Shown here piece after piece: positions 17,988 through 26,399 of a stretch of 64,000 nucleotides of DNA. Within the stretch, counting starts at the first letter, position 1, and each line of letters starts with the position of its first letter. The notes below the pieces were generated by a model. That model was not told the DNA's origin. It was given only the letters and a program-made list of their open reading frames with translations, and made no database searches. Both the position numbers and the translations under genes were made by a program. Source of the DNA: Nocardia vinacea NBRC 16497. Its GTDB lineage: Bacteria; Actinomycetota; Actinomycetes; Mycobacteriales; Mycobacteriaceae. The stretch covers positions 1 to 64,000 of the forward strand of contig NZ_BAGN01000129.1 in assembly GCF_000308835.1 (NCBI RefSeq), read 5' to 3'.

Positions 17988-18009
17988 AACATGCAGTCAT
18001 GTGCAAGTT
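17988..18009. promoter_or_regulatory. TTGCAGT-type palindrome, site 1 (tetR side)
   Basis: An imperfect palindrome with outer arms AAC-TGCA and TGCA-GTT. It lies 15 bases before the tetR start, so a bound repressor would block tetR transcription. It recurs nearly unchanged at 31137-31158. Confidence 0.7.
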
Positions 18010-18033
18010 GTGTTACCTTTTAACGAACGAGAG

Positions 18034-18055
18034 AATTTGCATTCGACTGTAAAAT
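18034..18055. promoter_or_regulatory. TTGCAGT-type palindrome, site 2 (ferredoxin side)
   Basis: The core TTTGCATTCGACTGTAAA matches its reverse complement at all but three position pairs. It lies about 22 bases before the ferredoxin ATG, overlapping the expected promoter. A diverged copy stands at 31184-31205. Confidence 0.65.
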
Positions 18056-18076
18056 ATTGCGGGAGGCGGAGATTCG

Positions 18077-18271
18077 ATGAAGGTGAGCGTCGAGGCCGAC
18101 AAGTGCGTCGCGGCTGGTCAGTGCGTGTTGCTGGCGCCGGAAGTTTTCGACCAGCGCGAGGAGGATGGCGTCGTCATCCTGCTGGACGAGACGCCCGCGG
18201 CGGAGCGGCACGCCGCTGTCCGCGAAGCGGCCATGCTGTGCCCGGCCGCGGTCATCCATCTGGCCGGGTGA
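18077..18271 (+). CDS. [3Fe-4S]-type ferredoxin, P450 partner
   Basis: The 64-residue ferredoxin has Cys10, Cys16 (DKCVAAGQCV) and Cys55 (MLCPAAVI), with Ala at position 13 where a fourth ligand would be. This is the pattern of the single-cluster ferredoxins that pass electrons to actinobacterial P450s. GGAGG stands upstream of the ATG. It lies 167 bases before the P450 at 18439 and under the palindrome at 18034. It is the only intact ferredoxin gene seen, although there are three P450 genes and two decayed ferredoxin copies. Its stop overlaps the start of a short ferredoxin-reductase-like relic. Confidence 0.92.
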   Translation: MKVSVEADKCVAAGQCVLLAPEVFDQREEDGVVILLDETPAAERHAAVREAAMLCPAAVIHLAG

Positions 18272-18324
18272 TGAACCGCGTCATGATCGTCACCTCGTTG
18301 CCGGTCGCAGCGGCGACCGCTTGA
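18271..18324 (+). pseudogene. Possible N-terminal relic of a ferredoxin reductase
   Basis: An ATG overlapping the ferredoxin stop (TGATG) begins MNRVMIVTSLPVAAATA and then stops. This resembles the first strand of FAD-dependent ferredoxin reductases (typically RVVIVGASLAG), and such a gene would be expected here. The FAD-binding glycines are already lost, and nothing else of the enzyme remains before the P450. Confidence 0.35.
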
Positions 18325-18438
18325 CCTGCATCTCGCCATCGACCAGTCCCGAAGATCTTGCGCGCCAGGCGCGTTCATCTGCACCGATGCCGTGTGGGGT
18401 GCCGCACACCGCCGCCTCCACGCTCCGAAAGGATTTTT

Positions 18439-19638
18439 ATGACCACCACTGAACTCCCGATTTTCCCCGCCGACCGGGACGCCCGCTGCCCGTTCGACCC
18501 CGCTCCCGAGTATCGGGAATGGCGCGAGGGGAGCGGTCTGCGCAAAGTAGATTGGCAAGGACGGGCCATGTGGGCGGTGAGCCGCCATGAGGATGTCAAG
18601 CTCGTGACGACCGACCCGCGGATCAGCTCGCAAGTCCCCCCGCTGCCGGGCGGCATCACCGAAGTCAACGGCGGCAAACTGCCCAAGATCTTTCCCCGGA
18701 TGGATGACCCGGAGCATGCCGTGCTGCGGCGGATGCTGACCAAGGACTTCACCGTCAAGCGGGTCAACGCGCTGCGCCCGGAGATCGAGAAGATGGCCAA
18801 CGACTTCATCGACACGATGGTCGCGGGTGGCGGCCCGGCCGATCTGGTCCAGGCCTACGCGTTGCCCATTCCGTCGTTGGTGATCTGCCACCTGCTCGGT
18901 GTGCCCTACGAAGACCACGGGTTCTTCCAAGGAACCACCGCCGTGTCGATGCGCCGTAATGCCACCGTCGAAGAGAGGCAGCAGGCGCTCGGGAAAATCT
19001 TCGGCTACATGAACGAACTCGTGGGGCGCAAGGAAGCCGAGCCGGATGACACCTTGATCGGCCGCCTGGTTCGGGAGTACCTCCCGACGGGGGAACTCGC
19101 CCGCGACACCATCGCGATGAACGGCATGATCTTGCTCAGCGCCGGCCACGAGACGACCTCCAACATGATCGCCCTGGGCACCCTGGCTCTGCTGCAGAAC
19201 CCGGATACCTTGACTCGGGTCCGGGACACCGACGATCCCCAGGTGGTCTCGGGCGCGGTCGAGGAACTGTTGCGGTACCTCACGATCGCACACAGTCTCA
19301 TAGTGCGGGTGGCCAAGGAAGACATCGAGGTCGGCGGCACCCTGGTCCGCGCCGGTGAAGGGTTGATCCTCAACTTGCCCGCCGCCAACCGGGACCCGGC
19401 CTTCCTCGAGGATTGCGACACCTTCGACATCGATCGCGACAACCGCGGGCATATGGCCTTCGGTTACGGTGTCCACCAATGCCTCGGCCAGACCCTTGCC
19501 CGCGCCGAACTGGCGATCGCGCTGCCCATCCTGCTGCGCAGGCTGCCGAACCTGCGCCTCGCCGTACCCTTCGAGGAACTCCGGTTCAAGGGCGATATGA
19601 GCATCTACGGCGTCCACGAACTCCCGGTCGAGTGGTGA
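18439..19638 (+). CDS. Cytochrome P450
   Basis: This 399-residue P450 has all the standard motifs: AGHETTSN in the I-helix (about residue 235), ExxR in VEELLRY (about 275), and the haem Cys in FGYGVHQCLG (about 348). It resembles CYP105/CYP107-type hydroxylases in the N-terminal RxDxxHxxLRR-like stretch (MDDPEHAVLRRML). AAGGA stands 6 bases before the ATG. It follows the ferredoxin in the same direction and is followed 10 bases later by a broken SDR gene, so it probably belonged to a hydroxylation-oxidation pathway. Expression is likely set by the palindrome at 18034. The substrate is unknown. Confidence 0.93.
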   Translation: MTTTELPIFPADRDARCPFDPAPEYREWREGSGLRKVDWQGRAMWAVSRHEDVKLVTTDPRISSQVPPLPGGITEVNGGKLPKIFPRMDDPEHAVLRRMLTKDFTVKRVNALRPEIEKMANDFIDTMVAGGGPADLVQAYALPIPSLVICHLLGVPYEDHGFFQGTTAVSMRRNATVEERQQALGKIFGYMNELVGRKEAEPDDTLIGRLVREYLPTGELARDTIAMNGMILLSAGHETTSNMIALGTLALLQNPDTLTRVRDTDDPQVVSGAVEELLRYLTIAHSLIVRVAKEDIEVGGTLVRAGEGLILNLPAANRDPAFLEDCDTFDIDRDNRGHMAFGYGVHQCLGQTLARAELAIALPILLRRLPNLRLAVPFEELRFKGDMSIYGVHELPVEW

Positions 19639-19648
19639 CCGAACAGCC

Positions 19649-20626
19649 ATGACGGCGCTGGGATTCGGTGGCAAGGTCGCGATCGTCACCGGTTCTGGAG
19701 GCGGACTAGGCAAAGAGCATGCCCGGCTGCCCGCACGGCGTGGGGCGCGGGTGGTGGTCAATGACATCGGCGGCTCGATCGCGGGTGACGGACTGGATCT
19801 GGGCCTGGCCGGCGCTGTGGTCCGCGAGATCCGTGACCGGGATAGCGAGGCGGTCGCCGATGCGTACAGCATGGCCACGCCCGAGGGAGGACACGCCGTC
19901 GCGCAGACCGCGCTCGACGCCTATGGTCGGGTCGATGTCGTCGTCAACAATGCGGAATCCTGCGGGAGGTTCCGTTCGCGGAGATGACACCCGAGTCGCT
20001 CGAACCTGTGCTCGATGTGCATGTGAAGGGTGCGTTCTACGTGACCAGGCCTGCCTGGGTAGTCATGCGGCGCCAGGGTTATGGCCGGGTGGTCAACGTG
20101 GTCAACACCTCCTCAGCCGCCGGACTGCTGGGTTCCCCGCGTAAGAGCAAACTACGGCACGACCGAAACCGGCATGATCGGCTTCATCCGTGGCCTGGCG
20201 GCAGAAGGCGCCGGCCACAATATCAAGATCAACGCCGTCGCGCCGATCGCTGCGACCCGCATGCTCGCACAGTCGCTGGCGGACGCGGACGAGGTGGCCC
20301 AGCGGCGGCCTGGTCCGGAGGACGGCGGGACGACTCCGGAGCGGATGCGAGCCTTCGTCGGCAAGCTCGATGCCGCGCTGGTGTCCCCGGTGATGGCCTT
20401 CCTCGCCCACGAGGCCGGTGAGATCTACACCGCGGGCGCCTGGCAGGTCTCGCAATTCTTCATCGACAGGACCGGGGGCTACTACAACTCGGCGCTCTCG
20501 ATGGAAGACGTGCGAGACCACCTCGCCTTGATGCGACCCGACGGGCTACACAGTGCCCGCGGACCCCGTGCGGAGATCGTGCAATTGTTCCAGGCCATCG
20601 CCGCCGGTTCGAGAGACCACGACTAA
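19649..20626 (+). pseudogene. Frameshifted SDR gene
   Basis: The three pieces together give an approximately 325-residue dehydrogenase of the type fused in multifunctional beta-oxidation enzymes. The first piece (19649 to about 19965) carries IVTGSGGGLG and VVVNNA. One base is missing near 19950 (AATGCGGAATCC, where the family sequence NAGIL needs an extra G). The middle piece continues in the next frame to about 20148, where an extra A (AGAGCAAACTAC) restores the original frame. The catalytic Lys of YxxxK is also changed: NYGTTETGM has Glu. Two frameshifts plus a lost active-site residue make it non-functional. Confidence 0.85.
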
Positions 20627-20646
20627 CTTGCAGTCGACTGCATCTT
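20625..20646. promoter_or_regulatory. TTGCAGT-type palindrome, site 3 (amidohydrolase)
   Basis: Contains the perfect 14-base palindrome TGCAGTCGACTGCA (20629-20642). It begins at the stop of the broken SDR gene and lies 100 bases before the amidohydrolase start. Confidence 0.72.
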
Positions 20647-20745
20647 TGCTAGGCTGGGCGAGGCGTCATCGATTACCGGCGCCAGTCGCGCGCAGATACG
20701 AGTGAGGCTCCGGTCTCGCAACGCACACTTCAACCAAGGAGACCC

Positions 20746-21588
20746 ATGAACGTCGTTGATGCCCAGGTCCATCCGTTCGCGGCCAACACACCCGAGCGGC
20801 CATGGGCACGCGAAATGCCAGAGGCGGTGCACCTTCCCGAGGTCACCGGCGACCAGATGGTCGCGGCGATGAAAGAAGCCGGCGTCGACCGCGCGATTGC
20901 CGTCTCGCCGGTGCGTGTCTACGACTTCGACGCCGGCTACGCCGAAAAGGTCTACCGCGACCACCCGGACCGATTCCGGCTGGTCACCCCGGTCCACGCG
21001 CTGGCCCCGAACGCCGTGTCGCGGATCGAGCAGTGGGCGGAAACCCCTGGCGCTGTTGGCATCCGACTGCTGTTCGAGTTGATGCAGATGTCGCCTGACG
21101 ACCCTGCCGTCGCTGCCGCCGTCCACGCGGCGATCGACGCCGATCTCACCATCAACATCTCGTGCTGGGGCCGGCTCGGGATCATGGACACGATGGCGAA
21201 GAAGTTCCCTGAGGCCCGTTTCGCCCTCGACCACCTCGGCATGGCCCAGAGCGTCGAGCCGCCCGCGCCCAAGGATCCGTTCGCCGAAATCGAGACGGTC
21301 CTCGCCTTGGCGAAGTACCCCAACGTCAATATCAAGGTGACCGGCGTATGCACGGTGTCGCATGAGCCGCACCCCTACAAGGACCTTTGGGAGCCCGTCG
21401 GCCGGGTGATCAGCGCCTTCGGCGTCGACCGGTGTATGTGGGGCACCGACTGGACCCGCGCCACCATGTTCCTCACCTACGAGCAGGGCCTCAGCGCGTT
21501 CCGCGACCACTGGCCCATGTCCGAGGCCGACAAGGAGAAGTTCCTCGGTGGGACCGCGCTGCGGGTGTACAACTGGGACCGGTACTGA
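20746..21588 (+). CDS. Amidohydrolase family 2 protein
   Basis: The 280-residue TIM-barrel hydrolase belongs to the amidohydrolase-2 group, which includes decarboxylases and lactonases of aromatic degradation. Metal-site elements are VDAQVHPF at residues 4-11 (Gln in place of the first His of HxH), His in ALDHLGMAQ, and Asp in MWGTDWTRA near the end. AAGGAGA precedes the ATG. A TTGCAGT-type palindrome 100 bases upstream places it in the proposed regulon. Hydrolysis or decarboxylation of a ring-derived acid is inference. Confidence 0.85.
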   Translation: MNVVDAQVHPFAANTPERPWAREMPEAVHLPEVTGDQMVAAMKEAGVDRAIAVSPVRVYDFDAGYAEKVYRDHPDRFRLVTPVHALAPNAVSRIEQWAETPGAVGIRLLFELMQMSPDDPAVAAAVHAAIDADLTINISCWGRLGIMDTMAKKFPEARFALDHLGMAQSVEPPAPKDPFAEIETVLALAKYPNVNIKVTGVCTVSHEPHPYKDLWEPVGRVISAFGVDRCMWGTDWTRATMFLTYEQGLSAFRDHWPMSEADKEKFLGGTALRVYNWDRY

Positions 21589-21661
21589 TCTCGGCGTAGC
21601 GTGCCGCCGGTGTGTCTGCGCAACAAGCCATGACCGTCTCGATGCCGCGGCACCGAGGCGG

Positions 21662-22016
21662 TCATGCGATGTTCGCGTCGCGCGCCACCAGAGCGGCTTG
21701 GACGCGATTGGTGACTTCCAATGCGTCAGGAATGCGGCTGACGTGGGCCTTGACAGTGCTGTCCCGCATGCTGAGGTGGGTGGCGATATCGGCGCCGTTC
21801 GAATCGAGCTTGTGCCGCAAGAGTTTTGCCCTGATCGCTCGCATGGTAGCGATCGATGAGACGGCGCGCAGCGGTGGGGTGGAGCATGGCCGAGCCCGCG
21901 GCCACCAAGTGGACGGCACGCAGAATCTCGGCGGGGTCGGTATTCTTGAGCAGAAACCCATCGGCCCCGGCGGCTAGGGCTCCGTAGACGAATTCGTCCA
22001 AGAGGAAAACTGACAT
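21662..22016 (-). pseudogene. C-terminal relic of a NarL/LuxR-type response regulator
   Basis: The minus strand encodes the end of a receiver domain (LDEFVYGALAAGADGFLLKN, then DPAEILRAVHLVAAG). After a frame change it encodes a LuxR-type helix-turn-helix (IATHLSMRDSTVKAHVSRI, instead of the usual STVKTHVS). The N-terminal half is missing here, but a matching N-terminal receiver fragment lies at 24857-24955 on the same strand. Not functional. Confidence 0.7.
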
Positions 22017-22061
22017 GCCGTGGCCTGGCTCGCATGTTTCGCTCGTTGTCGTGCCGGACGA

Positions 22062-22559
22062 TCAGTCGCCGGTGGTCCTGGGCCGCAGGATGACGACAGG
22101 AATTTCGCGTTCGGTCCATGCTTGGTAGGTATCGAAGTCGGCGTAAGCGTCGACCAGCAGTGGCCAGAGGCGCGCGCGTTGCTGTGAGTCTGCCGTGCTG
22201 GCGTGCACCGCGTACCGGTTGCGGCCGATCTGGATGTGGGCGGTGGGGTCGGCGCGCAGATTGTGGTACCACTGCGGATGCTTGGGCAGCCCGCCCTGCG
22301 ATGCGACGATGACCGTATCGTCGCCATCGGTGATATAGAGCAGGGGCGTGGTGTAGTTGGTCCCGGATTTGCGCCCACGATGTTCGAGCAGCAGCGTCGG
22401 CACGGGTTTGCGGAACCCGGCACCGACCCGCCACTTTCCGCCGATGCGTCCGCCGGTGTGTTTGTAGACCCAAACTTGGGTTTTGCCAAGGTATTTGAAG
22501 ATCTTGGGCAGCACGGGCGAGTCGAGTTGTTTCGGACGTGGTGGCGGTGTGGCTGTCAT
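22062..22559 (-). CDS. Deazaflavin (F420)-dependent nitroreductase-like protein
   Basis: The 165-residue protein belongs to the Ddn family of split-barrel F420H2 enzymes, recognised by HRGRKSGTNYTTPLLYI and the VIVASQGGLPKHPQWYHNL segment. Family members reduce nitro groups or quinones with F420H2; many act at the membrane. GGAAGGA stands before the ATG at 22559; a longer start at 22586 is less likely. A strong 30-base palindrome (22596-22625) lies directly upstream and recurs before the Rieske oxygenase gene at 37184. It follows the MFS gene in the same direction but has its own regulatory region. Confidence 0.9.
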   Translation of the reverse strand: MTATPPPRPKQLDSPVLPKIFKYLGKTQVWVYKHTGGRIGGKWRVGAGFRKPVPTLLLEHRGRKSGTNYTTPLLYITDGDDTVIVASQGGLPKHPQWYHNLRADPTAHIQIGRNRYAVHASTADSQQRARLWPLLVDAYADFDTYQAWTEREIPVVILRPRTTGD

Positions 22560-22595
22560 CGTTTCCTTCCTGGTGTACTTCATCACTGACGACTA

Positions 22596-22625
22596 GACCA
22601 TACATTTATGCATACATGTATGGTC
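22596..22625. promoter_or_regulatory. GACCATACA palindrome, site 1
   Basis: A 30-base palindrome with arms GACCATACAT and ATGTATGGTC around TTATGCATAC; only one base pair of the 30-base dyad is unmatched. It lies 36 bases before the nitroreductase-like gene. The same arms occur at 37125-37154, before the Rieske oxygenase. Confidence 0.75.
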
Positions 22626-22660
22626 AACCGTTGTGTGCCGGGAAGGAATTGCCTGACTGG

Positions 22661-24160
22661 TCACTGTGACGCGCGGGCGTCGACCGGCACGGATGCTGGT
22701 CCCGGCATCGGCGGCAGCTGCGCCGTGTTCGTGGTCTCCGCACCATGGCGGTAGGGAACGATCAGCGCAGCGACGATGGCGAGGACGCAGATGCCGCCGG
22801 AGACGGCGAATGATGTGGTATAGCCACCGATGGTGGGCAGTGGGGCGCCGGTCATCGTATTGGCCGCGAGGACCGCGGTGGCGGCGGCGGTGCCGATCGA
22901 CCCACCGACCGAACGAAGCGTCTGGTTGACACTGTTGGCCGCGCTGGTCTGCTCCGGCGTTACCCCGCTGTTGAGCAACGTCGGCATTGCCCCCATGGCC
23001 AGGCCGAGGCCGAGTCCGAGCAGGCCGGTGGCGACGTAGAAGTGCCAGTGCTGGGTGTGCAGGAACAGCAGGAAGATGAACGTGGCGGTGGCCACGACGG
23101 TGCCGAGCACCATGGGCCACTTCGGGCCCATCCACCGGATCAGCAGCGAAACCGCGACAGCCGCGATCAGCGTTCCCGCGGTCATCGGGAGCAGGGTCAA
23201 TCCGGCACCGAATGCGTCGGAATCGAAGCCGTAGCCGAACCGGCTCGGCGTCTGCACGAACTGGATGACCAGGACGAACGCGCCGAACATGCCGGCGCCG
23301 GTGAGGAAGGCCGTGAGATTGGTGCCGAGCACCACCGGCTTGCGCATCAACGACATGTCGACGAGCGGTTCCCGGACGTATTGCTCGACGAAGTAGCACG
23401 CCACCAACAGCACCAGCGCACCGGTGAACAGGCCGAGCACCGTGGTGGAATCCCAGCCCCAGCTCGGGCCACGGTTGATGCCGAGCACGAGGCACACCAG
23501 ACCGCCGCCCACGGTGAGCAGGCCCCAGATATCGACGTGGAAATCGTTCATTCGTTCCGGCAGCCGGATCAGCACGATGACGCCCAGTAGGCCGATCGCG
23601 GTGGCCCCCGCACAGATCCAGAACATGCCTTGCGGGGTGATCCCCGCCTTCACCAGCACCCCGGAGATCAGTAAGCCCGCCCCGGCCCCGATCCCGGTCA
23701 GCGCGCTGAGCAGGGCAATGCTCGAAGGTACCCGCTCTGGCGGGAATATCGACCGGACGATCCCGATCGCGAGCGGCATTGCGGCGAAACCCATTCCTTG
23801 CAGCGCCCGCCCCGCCAACAACAGTGGCAGCGAGCTCGCCATCGCCGCGAAGACCGAGCCGACGATGGTGAGCGCCAGGGTGGCCACCAGCACCCGCTTG
23901 CGACCCAGCGCGTCACCGAGTGAGCCGAGGAACGGGGTGAACACGGCCGCTGACAGCAGGCTGACCGTGATGACCCACGACACGTCGGACATGGAGATAT
24001 TCAGCGACTTCGCCAGTCCAGGCAGGACCGGCAACACCATGCTCTGCATCACCACGATGGCGAACGTCGAGAGTGCGAGCACGAGCAGCACGGCCGTGGG
24101 GGCCGTGTTCGCGCGGGGGGATATCGCGGCACCGCGCCGTGAAGCGATGGGTTCAGTCAT
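22661..24160 (-). CDS. MFS drug-type exporter (DHA2/EmrB group)
   Basis: The 499-residue protein has the 14-helix layout of the DHA2 proton antiporters. Typical elements are LGSLGDALGRKRVLV (motif A) after helix 2 and the GAGAGLLISGVLV stretch of motif C in helix 5. It would export a hydrophobic compound across the cytoplasmic membrane. AGGAG stands 7 bases before the ATG. It begins 17 bases behind a small membrane-protein gene that has the perfect palindrome at 24690 upstream, so both probably respond to the same regulator. Confidence 0.92.
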   Translation of the reverse strand: MTEPIASRRGAAISPRANTAPTAVLLVLALSTFAIVVMQSMVLPVLPGLAKSLNISMSDVSWVITVSLLSAAVFTPFLGSLGDALGRKRVLVATLALTIVGSVFAAMASSLPLLLAGRALQGMGFAAMPLAIGIVRSIFPPERVPSSIALLSALTGIGAGAGLLISGVLVKAGITPQGMFWICAGATAIGLLGVIVLIRLPERMNDFHVDIWGLLTVGGGLVCLVLGINRGPSWGWDSTTVLGLFTGALVLLVACYFVEQYVREPLVDMSLMRKPVVLGTNLTAFLTGAGMFGAFVLVIQFVQTPSRFGYGFDSDAFGAGLTLLPMTAGTLIAAVAVSLLIRWMGPKWPMVLGTVVATATFIFLLFLHTQHWHFYVATGLLGLGLGLAMGAMPTLLNSGVTPEQTSAANSVNQTLRSVGGSIGTAAATAVLAANTMTGAPLPTIGGYTTSFAVSGGICVLAIVAALIVPYRHGAETTNTAQLPPMPGPASVPVDARASQ

Positions 24161-24177
24161 TGAACACTCCTAAGTGG

Positions 24178-24669
24178 TCATCGGTTGCGGGATCGAACAC
24201 AACGTCGCCCGACTTTGGCCGAGGTCGCGGGCACGGCATTCCCGAGTTCCGGCTCGCGCGGACGAGTGAGCATGAGTGGATGCAAGACAGGCCCAAGAGC
24301 GGCCACGATCGCAGCCATCGCTCCTCCGAGGATGATGTCGGCCCAGGAGGTCACCGATTGCAGCGACCATGACGCGAACACCACGAGCACCACCAGAATC
24401 GCCTTCGCGACAGTGAATCGGAACAAGGAGCCATGTGCACCGTCCGACCGCGGTTGCGCCCGGACCATGCGTACCCGCACGAGGTGCAGGAGCAGAGGCA
24501 CGACAAGGAGCAGCATCGACATGACCAGCGCTCGCACCCATAGCGGCCCGATCTGCCCGATCCAGCCGAGACCGAAACCCAACCCTGCGACCAGATAGCG
24601 AACTGGGAGTGGGATGGCCGTGAGGCGGGTGACCAGTCTCGTGGCGAACCCGGAACTGTTTTCGGACAA
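24178..24669 (-). CDS. Small integral membrane protein, unknown function
   Basis: The 163-residue protein has four likely membrane helices (for example WVRALVMSMLLLVVPLLLHL and AKAILVVLVVFASWSLQSV) and a basic C-terminal tail. I chose the TTG at 24669, preceded by GAGGAG at good spacing; longer starts would read through the operator. It is 17 bases upstream of the MFS gene, which suggests a shared job such as modulating or assisting the exporter. I do not recognise the family. Confidence 0.7.
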   Translation of the reverse strand: MSENSSGFATRLVTRLTAIPLPVRYLVAGLGFGLGWIGQIGPLWVRALVMSMLLLVVPLLLHLVRVRMVRAQPRSDGAHGSLFRFTVAKAILVVLVVFASWSLQSVTSWADIILGGAMAAIVAALGPVLHPLMLTRPREPELGNAVPATSAKVGRRCVRSRNR

Positions 24670-24689
24670 CAGATCTCTCCTCGAACAAG

Positions 24690-24711
24690 ATCTTGCAGTG
24701 GACTGCAAGAT
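24690..24711. promoter_or_regulatory. TTGCAGT-type palindrome, site 4 (perfect)
   Basis: The cleanest member of the set: ATCTTGCAGT and ACTGCAAGAT are perfect 10-base reverse complements around GG. It lies 21 bases before the TTG start of the membrane-protein gene. Confidence 0.78.
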
Positions 24712-24733
24712 TCCTTCGAGGTGAAGATAGCAT

Positions 24734-24755
24734 AAATTGCAGCCAACTGCATGTT
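24734..24755. promoter_or_regulatory. TTGCAGT-type palindrome, site 5
   Basis: TTGCAG-CCAA-CTGCA with outer AA and TT. It is 44 bases from site 4 centre to centre, so the two could be bound together about four helical turns apart. Confidence 0.68.
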
Positions 24756-24856
24756 GCCTTCCTCGAGGAGTGGACACCGATCACTGCCTGTTGTTCGACC
24801 AGATCGCTGTTCACGGCCCTCCCAGGTCCGCAGCCGGGCGCAAAGCTCCAGGTAGT

Positions 24857-24955
24857 CGCGACGCCGTCCAGCACGGGCATGCACACGTCCATCAGCGCCA
24901 CATCCGGCCGGAGTGCGAAAGCCTTCAAGGCCGCACGAACGGGCAACGACGGCAT
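24857..24955 (-). pseudogene. N-terminal receiver fragment of a response regulator
   Basis: The minus strand reads ALRPDVALMDVCMPVLDGVA, a clear receiver-domain phosphorylation site (Asp in LMDV). The frame then breaks up. The start of the domain and everything after it are missing. The matching C-terminal part lies at 21662-22016, so one gene appears to have been split by the segment carrying the nitroreductase-like, MFS and membrane-protein genes. Confidence 0.6.
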
Positions 24956-24995
24956 CGAGAACCGAATGCTGGGTTGTGCTAGCCTCGCTTGAAGT

Positions 24996-25017
24996 AATTT
25001 GCAGTCACATGCAAAAT
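24996..25017. promoter_or_regulatory. TTGCAGT-type palindrome, site 6 (porin)
   Basis: TTTGCAGTCACATGCAAA with outer A and T. It lies 22 bases before the porin ATG, and the intervening sequence (GCGAGGAGATTCG) resembles that before the ferredoxin start. Confidence 0.72.
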
Positions 25018-25038
25018 GCTGTTGTGCGAGGAGATTCG

Positions 25039-25689
25039 ATGTTCTTACGTGGCGCCGGTGCTGCTGCCGCCCTGACGCTCTGCTTCGCTGCAGTTGCCGG
25101 TGCGGACACCGTTATTGCACTTCCAGGCGGCGAAATCACCAAGACCCTGTCCGACGGCACCGTCGTCACGGTCCGGCTGGTCGGCGAGTCGGCAGAGATC
25201 AACCCCTCGATGGGCTCGACCCCGGCGCACCACAACGCGTGGGTGTCCGGCAGTGCGCAAGTCGACCTGTCGGGCCCGGGAGGCAGTGCGGGAGGCATTG
25301 TCTTTCCGGGCTATACCGTGGGATGCCAGGTCGACATCGCAGGCGGCGGCGCCAACGGTGGTGTCGAAGGTGGGCTCCGGAGTGACGGCCAATACGTGAC
25401 GCCGCAGGTCGGCGCGACCTCCGGTGCCAACCTGACCCTCGGACCTGGGCAAGCGAAGTCGTTCTACCTTCTCGATCGGGAAAAGGCCGACGACTTCGGA
25501 AACGAGTCCCACAAGATGTACAACCGCTTCTCCGGCACCAGTGGCTCGGTCACCTGGACCGACGAAACGCTCGGTCTGAGCGGCTGCGGCGGATACGCCC
25601 AAGCTCGCGCCTTCGTCAGCGTCGAAGTCAGGAGCAACACTGTCTCCTCGTGGATCACGTTGTGGGGGAAACCTTTCAGCCTCGGCTAG
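25039..25689 (+). CDS. MspA-family porin
   Basis: MspA-type porins form octameric pores in the mycolic-acid outer membrane and admit small hydrophilic solutes. The 216-residue precursor has a signal peptide (residues 1 to about 22, ending FAAVAGA before DTVIALPGG). Family stretches follow: VRLVGESAEINPSMGSTP, VSGSAQVDLSG, GYTVGCQVDIAGG and the closing TLWGKPFSLG. GAGGAG precedes the ATG. The TTGCAGT-type palindrome directly upstream suggests that the pore is made when the pathway is switched on, probably to let the substrate in. The mycolate outer membrane implied here supports a Mycobacteriales host. Confidence 0.88.
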   Translation: MFLRGAGAAAALTLCFAAVAGADTVIALPGGEITKTLSDGTVVTVRLVGESAEINPSMGSTPAHHNAWVSGSAQVDLSGPGGSAGGIVFPGYTVGCQVDIAGGGANGGVEGGLRSDGQYVTPQVGATSGANLTLGPGQAKSFYLLDREKADDFGNESHKMYNRFSGTSGSVTWTDETLGLSGCGGYAQARAFVSVEVRSNTVSSWITLWGKPFSLG

Positions 25690-25751
25690 CGCCGGGTTTG
25701 TCGAACGACCCATGTCGGCGTATGCGCCACCGCGTGTTGTGCGGTCCGCGA

Positions 25752-26399
25752 CTACACTTCGGCGACCGTGTTGCGAAGTGCGGTGGACAAGACGCCGCTC
25801 CGCTTCAGCGCCGTGACGACGAAGCTGGTGACCACTGCCTGAGCCCGGTTGAGCATGGGCGATCGGGTGAGGACCGAGTGGAGTTCTTCTTTGGTTGCGA
25901 CGATGAGGTCGGCGACGATTTGGTACTCGCCGGTGATGGCGGCGGCATAGCGCACGCCGGGATGGGTGAGAAGGGCTGCTCCGATGGGATCGATGTCGCC
26001 CGGCGCCGCCTTGATCCAGAGGATGGCCTCGACCGGTAGGCCCAGTTGTGCGGGGTCAACGACGGCGCGCAACGCTATCGCTCCGGTGCGGCGTAGTTCG
26101 TCGACGCGCCGTCGGGCGGTCGCTTCGGAGATTCCGGCCGCCCGGCCGAGCTTATCGTTGGAAAGTCGACCGTCCGCGGCGAGCAGTCGCACTATCGCGC
26201 GGTCGGTGCTGCTGAGGGCTTTGGCGGAGTCGTTGGGCGATTGCGGCGGCGGAACGAATTCGCGTAGTTCGGAGACCTGTTCCGGGGTGAGGAAATCCGG
26301 GTGCCACTCGTATCCGGTGCGGTAGTACTTCATCACCGGCAGTGTCGACATCCCGACCACACCCGGGGTGCCGGGCAACTCATCGAAGAGCAGAGTCGG
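25752..26399 (-). pseudogene. Lrp/AsnC-type regulator, 5' truncated
   Basis: The product has a winged helix-turn-helix (LSNDKLGRAAGISEATARRR) and an AsnC ligand domain (LPVEAILWIKAAPGDIDPIG). About 50 residues before the helix-turn-helix match the end of another AsnC domain (TLLFDELPGTPGVVG ... YYRTGYEW), as in the double-unit Lrp proteins of this group. The frame is open to about 26399, where it meets the broken 5' end of mmsA on the other strand. A short protein could still start at 26378 (TTG) or 26351 (ATG), but the first unit is lost. Confidence 0.7.

Noticed and set aside
20623-22605. 660-codon open frame on the minus strand
   Set aside because: It runs across the amidohydrolase, the response-regulator relic and the nitroreductase-like gene in wrong frames.
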